Of a stretch of DNA of 64,000 nucleotides, positions 35,117 to 42,940 are shown one piece after another (position 1 is the stretch's first letter; each line of letters starts with the position of its first letter). The notes under the pieces are model-generated. The model made no database searches, was not told the origin of the DNA, and saw nothing but the letters and a program-made list of their open reading frames with translations. The translations under genes and the position numbers were made by a program. Where the stretch lies: contig WLID01000001.1 in NCBI GenBank assembly GCA_009702325.1, positions 186,001 through 250,000 on the forward strand, read 5' to 3'. Source of the DNA: Actinomycetota bacterium. Its GTDB lineage: Bacteria; Actinomycetota; Thermoleophilia; Gaiellales; Gaiellaceae.

Positions 35117-35748
35117 CACCCGCGTACGCGCTCGACGCCCTCTCGCCTGAGGAGGTCGAGGCGTATGAGGCGCACCTCGCGCACTGTGAGCAGTGTCGGG
35201 AGGAGCTCGCCCAGTTCCAAGGTGCAGCTGAGGCCCTCGCCTACGCGGCGGGGCCAGAGCCTGCTCCAAGCTCTGACCTGCGCGAGCGGATCCTCGATGC
35301 CGCCCGCGCGGAACGCTCGAACGTGGTGCCGCTACGTTCGCGGTGGACGGCACCTGTCGCTGCGCTTGCGGCCGTTGCGGCATGCGCAGCGATCGGACTT
35401 CTCGCCTGGAACGTCTCGCTTCGCCAGCAGCTTGGTGACGCCAAGTCTGCGATGCGCGGGGTGCCGGTGAGTGGCGCCCGAGGCTCTGTTGTCGTCGGGT
35501 ATTCGGGGACGGGGGCGCTTGTGCTCTCCGACCTTCGCGCGGCCCCGGCCGGAAAGACGTACGAGGCTTGGGTGATTGCCGACGGCAAGGCGACGCGGGC
35601 CGGCGTGTTTGCGGGCGGCAGCGGGACGATTGTGATCACGCTTGACCACGCGGTTCCCGCCGGCGCGATCGTCGCGGTCACCGTCGAGCAGGCTGGTGGA
35701 GTCGAGCAACCCACCCAGACGCCCTTCATTACTTCACAACCCGTTTAG
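35089..35748 (+). CDS. RskA-type membrane anti-sigma factor
   Basis: 219 aa. Cytoplasmic N-terminal zinc-associated anti-sigma domain with His29-x3-Cys33-x2-Cys36, one helix (about 87-107), and an extracytoplasmic RskA C-terminal domain (GARGSVVVGYSGTGALVLSD, KTYEAWVI, FAGGSGTIVITL). It should hold the sigma factor at the membrane until proteolysis. The overlap with the sigma gene gives matched expression. Confidence 0.93.
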   Translation: MESQPLHDLTPAYALDALSPEEVEAYEAHLAHCEQCREELAQFQGAAEALAYAAGPEPAPSSDLRERILDAARAERSNVVPLRSRWTAPVAALAAVAACAAIGLLAWNVSLRQQLGDAKSAMRGVPVSGARGSVVVGYSGTGALVLSDLRAAPAGKTYEAWVIADGKATRAGVFAGGSGTIVITLDHAVPAGAIVAVTVEQAGGVEQPTQTPFITSQPV

Positions 35749-35781
35749 CAACTTCTTATCCCGCAGCTGGTCGTGCCGCGG

Positions 35782-35787
35782 TACAAC
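35782..35787 (+). promoter_or_regulatory. putative leaderless -10 element (TACAAC)
   Basis: TACAAC is 6 nt before ATG 35794 of the HtrA gene with no ribosome binding site; the last base deviates from T. Confidence 0.4.
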
Positions 35788-35793
35788 GCGAGC

Positions 35794-36816
35794 ATGAACC
35801 GATACCGGCTCCTCCTTCCCCTCGCAGCAATCTCGGCGACGTCACTGCTCGTCGGCTTTACGACCGCGCAGGCGACCTCGTCGCACAGCTCGAACGGCAC
35901 TGCTGTTGCAGCCTCACCAGCGACGGCACTGCAGAACGCGTTTGTGTCGGTGTACAAGCGCGTCAGCAAGTCGGTTGTGCAGATCGAAAATAGCTCCGGC
36001 CTTGGGTCGGGCATCGTCTTCGACAAGAAGGGCAACATCGTCACGAACTACCACGTCGTCAGCGGGTCGACGACGTTCACTGTGACGACGTCCTCTGGCC
36101 GTCAGCTCAAGGGAACGCTCGTTGGCACGTTTCCTGAAGATGACTTGGCGGTGATCCACGTCGCCGGCGCGAACCTCGCCCCTGCGGCCTTCGCCGACTC
36201 ATCAAAGCTTGAAGTGGGTGACATCGCGATGGCGATTGGCAACCCGTTGGGCCTGCAGTCGAGCTTCACGGAAGGTGTCGTGAGTGCACTCGGACGAAAC
36301 GAGCCTGAAGGCAACGGGTACGTCTTGAGGAACGCGATCCAGACGAGCGCGGCAATCAACCCGGGCAACTCCGGCGGGGCGCTCGTTGACATCGAAGGTC
36401 GCGTGATCGGCATCCCAACGCTCGCAGCCTCTGATCCACAGCTTGGCGGCGCTGCCGCAGGCATCGGCTTTGCGATCCCAAGCAGTGATGTCGTGGATAT
36501 CGCGAAGCAGATCATTCAGAACGGCCATGTCGTCAACTCAAATCGCGCTTACCTCGGCATCCAGGTTGGGGATACGGGCGCAGGCGTGTACGTGGGTGCC
36601 GTCACCGCTGGCGGCCCTGCTGCGAAGGCTGGCCTCGTCGTCGGTGACGTGATCACGTCGGTCAATGGCAAGGCGACGGCGAGCTCCGACGAGCTTGGCA
36701 CCGTGCTCGCTGGCCTCAAGCCACTCCAGACGGTGACCGTGAAAGTGACGCACCAGAGCGGCGCGACAGCTGCGGTGCGTGTGACGCTCGGTGAGTACCC
36801 AGGCGCGTCAGGGTAG
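35794..36816 (+). CDS. HtrA/DegP-type serine protease with PDZ domain
   Basis: 340 aa, exported through an N-terminal signal or anchor (about 6-24). Trypsin-like domain with triad His87 (TNYHVVSG), Asp117 (EDDLAV) and Ser193 (NPGNSGGALVD); one PDZ domain about 250-335 (AYLGIQV, AAKAGLVVGDVITSVNG). Periplasmic quality control protease/chaperone. It follows the anti-sigma gene by 45 bp but has its own leaderless start at ATG 35794. Confidence 0.94.
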   Translation: MNRYRLLLPLAAISATSLLVGFTTAQATSSHSSNGTAVAASPATALQNAFVSVYKRVSKSVVQIENSSGLGSGIVFDKKGNIVTNYHVVSGSTTFTVTTSSGRQLKGTLVGTFPEDDLAVIHVAGANLAPAAFADSSKLEVGDIAMAIGNPLGLQSSFTEGVVSALGRNEPEGNGYVLRNAIQTSAAINPGNSGGALVDIEGRVIGIPTLAASDPQLGGAAAGIGFAIPSSDVVDIAKQIIQNGHVVNSNRAYLGIQVGDTGAGVYVGAVTAGGPAAKAGLVVGDVITSVNGKATASSDELGTVLAGLKPLQTVTVKVTHQSGATAAVRVTLGEYPGASG

Positions 36817-36849
36817 GCCGGCCTCGGCGTTGCACTAATGCAGTTTGGG

Positions 36850-36875
36850 GGGACGGGTCACCTACGGCCCGTCCC
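36850..36875 (+). terminator. hairpin terminator after htrA-like gene
   Basis: Perfect 8-bp stem GGGACGGG/CCCGTCCC with a 10-nt loop, then TTCTG. It overlaps the last codons of the convergent FUSC-family gene. Confidence 0.6.
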
Positions 36876-38000
36876 TTCTGCCGCCCGCCGTACGCGATCA
36901 ACGGCTGCGGCGGGTTCGGCACCGAGTGCGGCGAGGAGATCGGTGGCAAGCGAACGAATCTGGCCGATCAGCACGTCGACCGCAAAGCCGGGCCGTTCGT
37001 CGAGGGCGCGGCTTGCGCCCTCTGCTGCTTGGAGCACGAGTGCTTCCGCGGCAGCGCCACCGTCGGGGCCCGCGAGTTCCGCCGCCACCAGCCTGAGGGC
37101 TCCGGCAAGGTCACGGATCGCGCTTTCGATATGTGGCGGCGGGGGAGGGCCGAGCTCCACCGCTCTAACCGCTGCACGGGCAAGCACACGCACGTTGCGG
37201 ATCGTTAGGTCGAGGTGTGGCGCCGCTCGAGCGTAACGACGCACTGCGGCACGGTCGTGCCAGTGCGACGGCGAAATGCGGGCGATCTCCCGAGCGGAGA
37301 CGATCGCATCCATCAACCGGGTGGAGAGCGCATCGAGGCTACGGGCCCGGTTCAGCGCGCGCAGGGCGCCGGCAGCATCCTGCTCGGCGAGCGCCGTTGC
37401 GACATCCTCAAGCGTTGCCGCTGCCTGTGTGATCACCGGTCGCGCCGCTCGTTCGACAAGACGCACTGGGTCGCGCGGTGCCACCACGAGCACGAGCAGC
37501 CCAATCGCACCGCCAACCAGGGCGTCGACGAACCGCGTTGGTACGAACCCGGCCCCGCTTGGGGGCATCACGGTCCCGACCAGCGTGGCCGAGGTTGCGG
37601 CCTGGCTCACGGCGAGCGGTCCTCCGCCGAGCAAGATGGCGCCTGCCATTGCCAGCAAAACGACGAGCGCGACCGAACCGGGGCTCGATCCCATCACCGA
37701 GATCAGCGCGTCGCCAACGGCGATGCCGACGGCGACCCCGAGCACCATCTCGACGGTTCGCCGCGAGCGCGTTCCCGGTGCGAGCCCTAAGACGACGAGC
37801 GCTGCGACGGGTGCAAAGAAGCCGTTGTGGTGACCGAGAACGTCCCGCGCGACGAACCAGGAGATTCCCGCTCCCGTTGCGGTCTGCAGCATCGATCCGG
37901 CCGAGCTGCGCAGTACACGGACGCGTGTGGAGAACGATCCGGTCGCGACGAGACTACGGAGTGAGGCTTTGAGGGGGCGTCGGTCGCCCGCGCGCGTCAA
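36858..38000 (-). CDS. FUSC/aromatic-acid-exporter-family membrane protein
   Basis: 380 aa. An N-terminal half with about six helices (residues about 28-175; GMLQ-like start SMLQTATGAGISWFVA, then ALVVLGLAPGTRSRR) and a helical cytoplasmic C-terminal half rich in Ala/Arg/Glu. This two-part layout is typical of FUSC/DUF939-type putative exporters. Substrate unknown. It lies 18 nt after the DUF3105 gene, likely co-transcribed. Confidence 0.8.
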   Translation of the reverse strand: MTRAGDRRPLKASLRSLVATGSFSTRVRVLRSSAGSMLQTATGAGISWFVARDVLGHHNGFFAPVAALVVLGLAPGTRSRRTVEMVLGVAVGIAVGDALISVMGSSPGSVALVVLLAMAGAILLGGGPLAVSQAATSATLVGTVMPPSGAGFVPTRFVDALVGGAIGLLVLVVAPRDPVRLVERAARPVITQAAATLEDVATALAEQDAAGALRALNRARSLDALSTRLMDAIVSAREIARISPSHWHDRAAVRRYARAAPHLDLTIRNVRVLARAAVRAVELGPPPPPHIESAIRDLAGALRLVAAELAGPDGGAAAEALVLQAAEGASRALDERPGFAVDVLIGQIRSLATDLLAALGAEPAAAVDRVRRAAEGTGRR

Positions 38001-38018
38001 AGGAGGTCGCGTCGGAAT

Positions 38019-38747
38019 CTACTGCGGGCCCATGCCCGGCTCGTTGTACGACGCCGGCGTTCCTTCAGGACCCTTGTCGCGGTAGGCGTCACGGAATGCT
38101 GTGAAGGCGGCTTCGTCATACCGCGGGCAGACCGCCACGTGGCCGATGCCGTAATACCCCTTTTGGTAGTACCGCGTCGGATCGCCTGTCCAGGCGGTGA
38201 GTGCGACCTTCGATCCCAACCCGGCGATCGGTGTGCCAAACATTCCGGTCGGCTTCTCGTTGTAGAACGCCTCGAGCTGGTCGACGGTTGAGGACGAGAC
38301 CTGCGGCCCCCACCAGAGAGCGACCGCGCCATGCTCCTCGTTGTGGACGACCTGGCGTGGATTGACGGCTGTGCGATAGAAGCCCCAGACTGCCCACGCG
38401 GCGTAGTGTCCGCCTGCTGCGGGTGGGAACGTGCTCCAGTGCGTCGGTGAGGTCAGCGTCGGAAGATCGTTGTGGAAGTTCTGGCGATCCTTGGGCGGAT
38501 ACGGCTTGACGTCGCGGAGCGTGCAGCCCGCGGCCGTCATCGTCTGCTTCAACGCGACGGCGTCGACCTTCTTCGACCCACCGAGGGTCGACATGATCAC
38601 AACCGCGACGATCGCCAGGATGCCAACGGCTGCCGCGAGGAAGCCCCACAGCGGGATCGCGTCAAGCGGCGAGCTACTCCCCGCTTTCGAGTCGCGACGC
38701 TTCGGGCCCTGTGTGGGGGGCGCAGGAGTTCGTGTCTTCTTCGCCAT
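38019..38747 (-). CDS. DUF3105 membrane-anchored protein
   Basis: 242 aa: basic, Pro-rich cytoplasmic N-terminus, one helix (about 31-55), and an extracytoplasmic DUF3105 domain with NPRQVVHNEEHGAVALWW, GGHYAAWAVWGFY and two Cys (AAGCTLRD, VAVCPRYD). The HNEEHG motif could bind metal. Function unknown. Divergent from the molybdoenzyme operon. Confidence 0.85.
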   Translation of the reverse strand: MAKKTRTPAPPTQGPKRRDSKAGSSSPLDAIPLWGFLAAAVGILAIVAVVIMSTLGGSKKVDAVALKQTMTAAGCTLRDVKPYPPKDRQNFHNDLPTLTSPTHWSTFPPAAGGHYAAWAVWGFYRTAVNPRQVVHNEEHGAVALWWGPQVSSSTVDQLEAFYNEKPTGMFGTPIAGLGSKVALTAWTGDPTRYYQKGYYGIGHVAVCPRYDEAAFTAFRDAYRDKGPEGTPASYNEPGMGPQ

Positions 38748-38792
38748 CGAGCAAACAGGATAGAGAGCGCGACCGGCTGTCGCTCGGAGTCA

Positions 38793-38811
38793 CCGTAAGG
38801 AATCCGTAACC
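38793..38811 (+). promoter_or_regulatory. CCGTAA direct repeats with 11-bp phasing
   Basis: CCGTAAGGAATCCGTAACC holds two CCGTAA copies starting 11 bp apart, about 10 bp before the TACACC -10 of the molybdoenzyme operon, where a -35 would be. Tandem 11-bp-spaced half-sites are how OmpR/PhoB-family regulators bind, and such a regulator is encoded two genes downstream. Confidence 0.45.
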
Positions 38812-38820
38812 AACGTCGGC

Positions 38821-38826
38821 TACACC
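38821..38826 (+). promoter_or_regulatory. putative leaderless -10 element (TACACC)
   Basis: TACACC is 6 nt before the GTG at 38833, no ribosome binding site; supports the GTG start. Confidence 0.42.
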
Positions 38827-38832
38827 AGAGGT

Positions 38833-39555
38833 GTGCACGAAAACGAACAGCGTCCGCGAGAGATTCCGCGTGAGCACCTTGGGGGGCGGCCGATCGGCCG
38901 CTACGGCTTCCTGGGTGTGCTCGGTGCCGGGGCGGCATCCGTCGTGTGGGGCGGGCCGATCTCGCGAACCCTGAGCCGTGTGATCAATCCGGTTGCCGAT
39001 TCGACGGGGCTTTCGAAGGTTATTCCGACGTCGGGTTGGAGGATCTACACCGTTGCGTCGACGATGCCGAAGTTTGATCCGGCAACGTGGCGCCTGACTG
39101 TCGGAGGTCTCGTCGAAACACCCGTAAGCCTTTCGTACGCCGACCTCATGGAGATGTCTCGCGCCGAACAGGTTTCGACGTTTCACTGCGTAACCGGGTG
39201 GGTCGTCAAGGACGTTCACTGGGCAGGAGTGCGACTCCACGAGGTGCTTGAACGAGCGAAGCCGGCGAGCGGTGCCACGGCCTTGCGTTTCGTTTCGAGC
39301 GAGCAACCATACGACGATTCGCTCACACGGGCCCAGGCCGCGTTGCCCGACGTGTTGCTTGCCTACGAGATGGATGGCCTACCGATCAAGCGTGAGCATG
39401 GCGCCCCGCTCCGCCTCGTGATTCCCGACATGTACGGCTACAAGAGCGTCAAGTGGGTCTCACAGATCACGCTCGAAGGTGTCGCGCGCGACGGGTACTG
39501 GGAGCAGCGTGGGTACGACCGCGACGCGTGGGTCGGATCGAACGATTCACGCTGA
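38833..39555 (+). CDS. molybdopterin-dependent oxidoreductase (sulfite-oxidase/MsrP fold)
   Basis: 240 aa. An N-terminal GRYGFLGVLGAGAASVVWG segment is a signal or anchor lacking the twin Arg. The oxidoreductase_molyb domain contains the Mo-ligand Cys119 in STFHCVTGWVV and the later HGAPLRLVIPDMYGYKSVKWV. Only the cofactor domain is present, as in MsrP/YedY. The next gene, overlapping by 28 nt, is a membrane cytochrome b, so the pair looks like an MsrPQ-style quinol-linked reductase or a dehydrogenase; the substrate is unknown. Confidence 0.9.
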   Translation: MHENEQRPREIPREHLGGRPIGRYGFLGVLGAGAASVVWGGPISRTLSRVINPVADSTGLSKVIPTSGWRIYTVASTMPKFDPATWRLTVGGLVETPVSLSYADLMEMSRAEQVSTFHCVTGWVVKDVHWAGVRLHEVLERAKPASGATALRFVSSEQPYDDSLTRAQAALPDVLLAYEMDGLPIKREHGAPLRLVIPDMYGYKSVKWVSQITLEGVARDGYWEQRGYDRDAWVGSNDSR

Positions 39556-40172
39556 CCGAGCGGGCACTGCACTGGGTTCATGCCGTCGCGTTCTTTGCGA
39601 TGTTGCTCACGGGCCTTGCGCTGTATCTCCCGGCCCTCGAAACAGCGATCGGCCGCCGCGGGCTTGTGAAGTCAACGCACCTCTGGTCCGCGATCGCATG
39701 GGGCGCGGCGCTCGTAATCGTGGTGCTCGTTGGGAACCGAAGGGCACTTCGTCGTACAGCCCAGGAGCTCGACAACTTCGATCGCGACGACCTGCGTTTT
39801 CTGACAGGACGTTCGGGCGCACCGCAAGGGCGATTCAACGGTGGGCAGAAGGTAAACGCAATCCTGACCGTCGCGTTCGCACTGCTGTTCGCCGTCTCGG
39901 GCGTGTTGCTGTGGCTGGGTGAGCGCGACACTCGCTTTCGCTTCGACGGCACGGTCTTTCTGCACGACGCGCTGATGTGGGTGTCGCTCGTGCTCCTCAT
40001 CGGGCACCTCTACTTGGCGGTGATCAATCCGCGCACCCGCCACGCGCTCGCCGGAATCACGGAAGGGTCAGTGCGCGAGGATTGGGCCCGCGAGCATCAC
40101 GCCAAGTGGGTTGACGCACCTGCCGTCGCCCCGCCTGAAGGGGTCGCGACGCCCGAGCGTTCGCCGGTCTAG
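39528..40172 (+). CDS. cytochrome b561-type membrane subunit
   Basis: 214 aa from GTG 39528, with four helices and His residues placed to bind two b hemes: ERALHWVHAVAF, KSTHLWSAIAW, FLHDALMWVSL and LIGHLYLAV. The central loop is charged (RRTAQELDNFDRDDLRF), like formate-dehydrogenase gamma/cytochrome b561 subunits. It should shuttle electrons between the quinone pool and the adjacent molybdoenzyme. Confidence 0.85.
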   Translation: MGRIERFTLTERALHWVHAVAFFAMLLTGLALYLPALETAIGRRGLVKSTHLWSAIAWGAALVIVVLVGNRRALRRTAQELDNFDRDDLRFLTGRSGAPQGRFNGGQKVNAILTVAFALLFAVSGVLLWLGERDTRFRFDGTVFLHDALMWVSLVLLIGHLYLAVINPRTRHALAGITEGSVREDWAREHHAKWVDAPAVAPPEGVATPERSPV

Positions 40173-40206
40173 GTGGCCGCCTGCTTGCGGAGGGTCGATT
40201 CGCGAG

Positions 40207-40212
40207 GACAAT
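40207..40212 (+). promoter_or_regulatory. putative leaderless -10 element (GACAAT)
   Basis: GACAAT sits 7 nt before GTG 40220, favouring that start over the overlapping ATG 40211. Confidence 0.35.
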
Positions 40213-40219
40213 GGTTTTC

Positions 40220-40912
40220 GTGACGCCCGCTTCCCAGACAACAGTGCTCGTTGTCGATGACGAGCCGCTTGTCCGTGATGTGGTCGCCCGGTACCTGCAG
40301 CGGGAGGGATTTCGCACGCTGGTCGCAGGGGATGGAGACACGGCGCGACAGCTGATCGAGGCCGAGGAGCCTGGCCTTGTGGTGCTCGACGTGATGATGC
40401 CCGGCGTCGACGGACTCACGTTGTGTCGGTGGATTCGCGAGCGTTCCGATACGCCCGTGATCTTGTTGACGGCGCTCGGCGAGGAGGCGGATCGGATCGT
40501 CGGCCTCGAGCTTGGTGCCGATGACTACGTCACCAAACCTTTCTCCCCACGTGAGCTCGCCGTGCGGGCGAAAACGGTGCTGCGTCGCACCGGTGTCGTG
40601 CCGAAGGCCGGCCTGACGATCACCTTCGGCGACGTTCTCCTCGATGTTGATAAGCGGGCGGTGACAAAGGGCGACGACGACGTTCGTCTGACGGTGCGCG
40701 AGTTCGACCTCCTCGTCTTTCTCGCGACCAATCCGGGCAAAGTGTTTTCGCGTTCGCACTTGCTCGCGCGTGTGTGGGGTGACGAGTTTTCGCTGGATGC
40801 GGCAACCGTGACGGTTCATGTCCGGCGACTGCGGGAGAAGGTTGAGGCCGACCCGTCCGTGCCCAAGCACCTCGAAACCGTGTGGGGTGTCGGCTACAGG
40901 TTCGTGCCATGA
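40220..40912 (+). CDS. OmpR/PhoB-family response regulator
   Basis: 230 aa. Receiver domain with acidic pair DDEP, phosphoacceptor Asp57 in VVLDVMMPG and the Lys in DYVTKPFSP; C-terminal winged helix (VRLTVREFDLLVFLATNPGKVFSRSHLL, TVTVHVRRLREKVE). GTG 40220 gives the usual short N-terminus; ATG 40211 would add three residues. The kinase start overlaps its stop, so they form a cognate pair. It may control the upstream molybdoenzyme operon. Confidence 0.94.
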   Translation: MTPASQTTVLVVDDEPLVRDVVARYLQREGFRTLVAGDGDTARQLIEAEEPGLVVLDVMMPGVDGLTLCRWIRERSDTPVILLTALGEEADRIVGLELGADDYVTKPFSPRELAVRAKTVLRRTGVVPKAGLTITFGDVLLDVDKRAVTKGDDDVRLTVREFDLLVFLATNPGKVFSRSHLLARVWGDEFSLDAATVTVHVRRLREKVEADPSVPKHLETVWGVGYRFVP

Positions 40913-41988
40913 TCGGCACCGCGTTCGCCCTTGCCGTGGCGACTCTCGTTGCGGGCGTCGTGCTCGCGTTCGCGCTGCGGTTGCTCCCCACCGTGCGCCT
41001 GCAGGTGACGGGGTTGGCGCTGGTCGCCGTGGGTCTGCCGCTCGGCGTTGTCCTCGCCTCCGGGTGGGTGATGTTTCACATGGGCGACGACGTCAAGATC
41101 TTGGCCGTCTCCTCTGCCGCGGCATTGTCGGCGATCGTCGCCGGTTTGATGCTCGCGCGGTTCATCGTCTCCCCGATCGATCGTTTGCGCGAGACCTCCG
41201 CCCAGATCGCCTCGGGTGATCTAGGCGTGCGGGCGTCCGAAGCGGGTCCAGCAGAGCTCGCCGAGCTTGGTCGTTCGTTCAACTCCATGGCCGGCTCGCT
41301 TGAGGAGCTGTTCGACGCGCGGCGCCAGCTCGTTGCGTGGGCAAGCCACGATCTCCGCACTCCTCTCACAGCCATGCAGGCCTCGTTGGAAGCCCTCGAA
41401 GATGGGCTTGTCGACCCGAAGGAATACGTTCCCGCACTCCACGCACAGGTGCGTCTGCTCTCGGGCATCGTCGATGACCTCTTCGAGCTCGCCCGAATCG
41501 ATGCGGGCGTTCTCGCGATCGTCACGCAGAACGTCGTACTCGACGAGCTCGTTTCGGGCTGTCTCGAGGGTCTCGCGCCGGAGGCGGCGTCGCGCGGTGT
41601 TCGCCTCGGGGCCGAACTTGGGCAGACGCTCCCGCCGGTGGAATGTGCGCCAGAGAAGATCGAGCGGGTGCTCTACAACCTCCTCACCAATGCTCTTCGC
41701 CACACACCGCCCGACGGATCGGTCGTGGTGACGGCGAAGGCAGACGGCGATCGTGTCGAAATCGCCGTCGAAGATACGGGTGAGGGCATTGCGCCTGAAC
41801 GCGCAGAGCGGATCTTCGATCGCTTCTGGAAGGCCGACGCGTCTCGTCGCCCAGGCGGGTCGGGCCTTGGATTGGCCATTGCGCGTGGTCTGATCGACGC
41901 CCACGGCGGTCGCATCTGGGCCGAGGCTCGACGAGAGGGCGGAACCCGCGTCGTCTTCACGCTGCCGGTCGCGCAAGCTCGCCCTTAA
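40909..41988 (+). CDS. sensor histidine kinase
   Basis: 359 aa. Two N-terminal helices (about 5-25 and 33-56) plus a third near 66-86, HAMP (VSPIDRLRETSAQIASGDL), HisKA with intact His147 in WASHDLRTPLTAM, and HATPase motifs NLLTNALRHTPP, EDTGEGI, RFWKAD, GGSGLGLAIA. ATG 40909 overlaps the regulator stop. Very little extracytoplasmic sequence, so the signal may be membrane or redox derived. Confidence 0.94.
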   Translation: MIGTAFALAVATLVAGVVLAFALRLLPTVRLQVTGLALVAVGLPLGVVLASGWVMFHMGDDVKILAVSSAAALSAIVAGLMLARFIVSPIDRLRETSAQIASGDLGVRASEAGPAELAELGRSFNSMAGSLEELFDARRQLVAWASHDLRTPLTAMQASLEALEDGLVDPKEYVPALHAQVRLLSGIVDDLFELARIDAGVLAIVTQNVVLDELVSGCLEGLAPEAASRGVRLGAELGQTLPPVECAPEKIERVLYNLLTNALRHTPPDGSVVVTAKADGDRVEIAVEDTGEGIAPERAERIFDRFWKADASRRPGGSGLGLAIARGLIDAHGGRIWAEARREGGTRVVFTLPVAQARP

Positions 41989-41994
41989 ACGCAA

Positions 41995-42035
41995 AGCGCG
42001 CCGGAGTCGCTCCCGAAGGACGACCCCGACGCGCT
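41995..42035. terminator. bidirectional hairpin between kinase and peroxiredoxin
   Basis: AGCGCG/CGCGCT arms with an inner GTCG/CGAC pairing form an interrupted stem between two convergent stops. Confidence 0.5.
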
Positions 42036-42050
42036 GTGCAGTGCAAGAAC

Positions 42051-42680
42051 CTACGCCGGCTGCTGCGTCTTGCGCAGGTACGGCTTGATCGTCTCGTAGC
42101 CCGGGAAGCGCTCTGCGGCTTCGTCGTTCGAGACGGCGGTCGTGATGATCACGTCCTCGCCCTGGCGCCAGTCGGCGGGCGTTGCGACCTTGTGCTTCGC
42201 GGTCAGCTGCAGTGAGTCGATCACGCGCAGGATCTCGTTGAAGTCGCGGCCGGTTGCCGCCGGGTAGGTCAGCGTGAGCTTGACCTTCTTGTCCGGGCCG
42301 ACGACGAAGACCGAACGGACGGTCATCGTGTCGTTGGCATTCGGGTGGATCATGCCGTAGAGGTTTGCGACCGTGCGATCAGGGTCAGCAATCAACGGGT
42401 AGTTGAGCTTGTTGCCCGTGACGTCCTCGATGTCCTGCGCCCAAGCCTCGTGCTTGTCGAGCGGGTCAACGGAGATCGCAATCACCTTGGTGTTGCGCTT
42501 CTCGAATTCGGGCTTGAGACCGGCAACGCGGCCAAGCTCAGTGGTGCAGACCGGCGTGAAGTCGGCCGGGTGCGAGAACAAGATGCCCCAGCCGTCGCCG
42601 AGGTACTGATGGAAGTTGATGGTGCCTTCGGTTGTCTCCGCCGTGAAGTCCGGAGCCTCGTCGCCGAGCTGAATCGCCAC
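42051..42680 (-). CDS. 1-Cys peroxiredoxin (Prx6 type)
   Basis: 209 aa. Peroxidatic Cys45 in HPADFTPVCTTE, with no resolving Cys at the usual C-terminal place. The long C-terminal domain with LRVIDSLQL and VATPADWRQGEDVII is characteristic of the Prx6/1-Cys group. Cytosolic peroxide detoxification, fitting an aerobic organism. ATG 42680 is preceded by AGGAGG. Confidence 0.95.
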   Translation of the reverse strand: MAIQLGDEAPDFTAETTEGTINFHQYLGDGWGILFSHPADFTPVCTTELGRVAGLKPEFEKRNTKVIAISVDPLDKHEAWAQDIEDVTGNKLNYPLIADPDRTVANLYGMIHPNANDTMTVRSVFVVGPDKKVKLTLTYPAATGRDFNEILRVIDSLQLTAKHKVATPADWRQGEDVIITTAVSNDEAAERFPGYETIKPYLRKTQQPA

Positions 42681-42879
42681 GAATGGCCTCCTCTTGAATG
42701 TGTCGTTCGTTGACGTGCGGTGGTGCTTCTCGGCGGGGCCACCGAGAAAGGTGGATAGCTGTATTGAAGCCGAATTCTATCACTATGGAAAGTAAAGCCT
42801 TAGATACCTCGTATATGGCTGGCTTCTATTTGGAGGCGTCGTCCTCAACTCCGGCTGTGGCTGACCGACTACCCACGCT

Positions 42880-42930
42880 GCCGGGTCACCTCCCGGCAAC
42901 AACATTCAGTCAGTTCGTGACCGGGGAGGG
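42880..42930 (+). promoter_or_regulatory. mutually exclusive hairpins in chemoreceptor leader
   Basis: GCCGGG (42880-42885) pairs with CCCGGC (42892-42897). Alternatively GGTCAC (42884-42889), overlapping the first arm, pairs with GTGACC (42917-42922), which directly abuts the GGGGAGGG ribosome binding site (42923-42930). Such either-or pairing is what a riboswitch or attenuator uses. Region 42775-42830 upstream is unusually AT-rich and probably holds the promoter. Confidence 0.4.
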
Positions 42931-42940
42931 TCTCACAGAA

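Noticed and set aside
36838..37833. Several long plus-strand frames antisense to the FUSC-family gene
   Set aside because: Arg/Ala/Ser-rich low-complexity translations with no domain, typical shadow frames of high-GC coding DNA.
42785..42940. In-frame N-terminal extension of the chemoreceptor from ATG 42785
   Set aside because: Composition is AT-rich and unlike coding DNA here; a good ribosome binding site precedes ATG 42941 and the first helix follows it directly.
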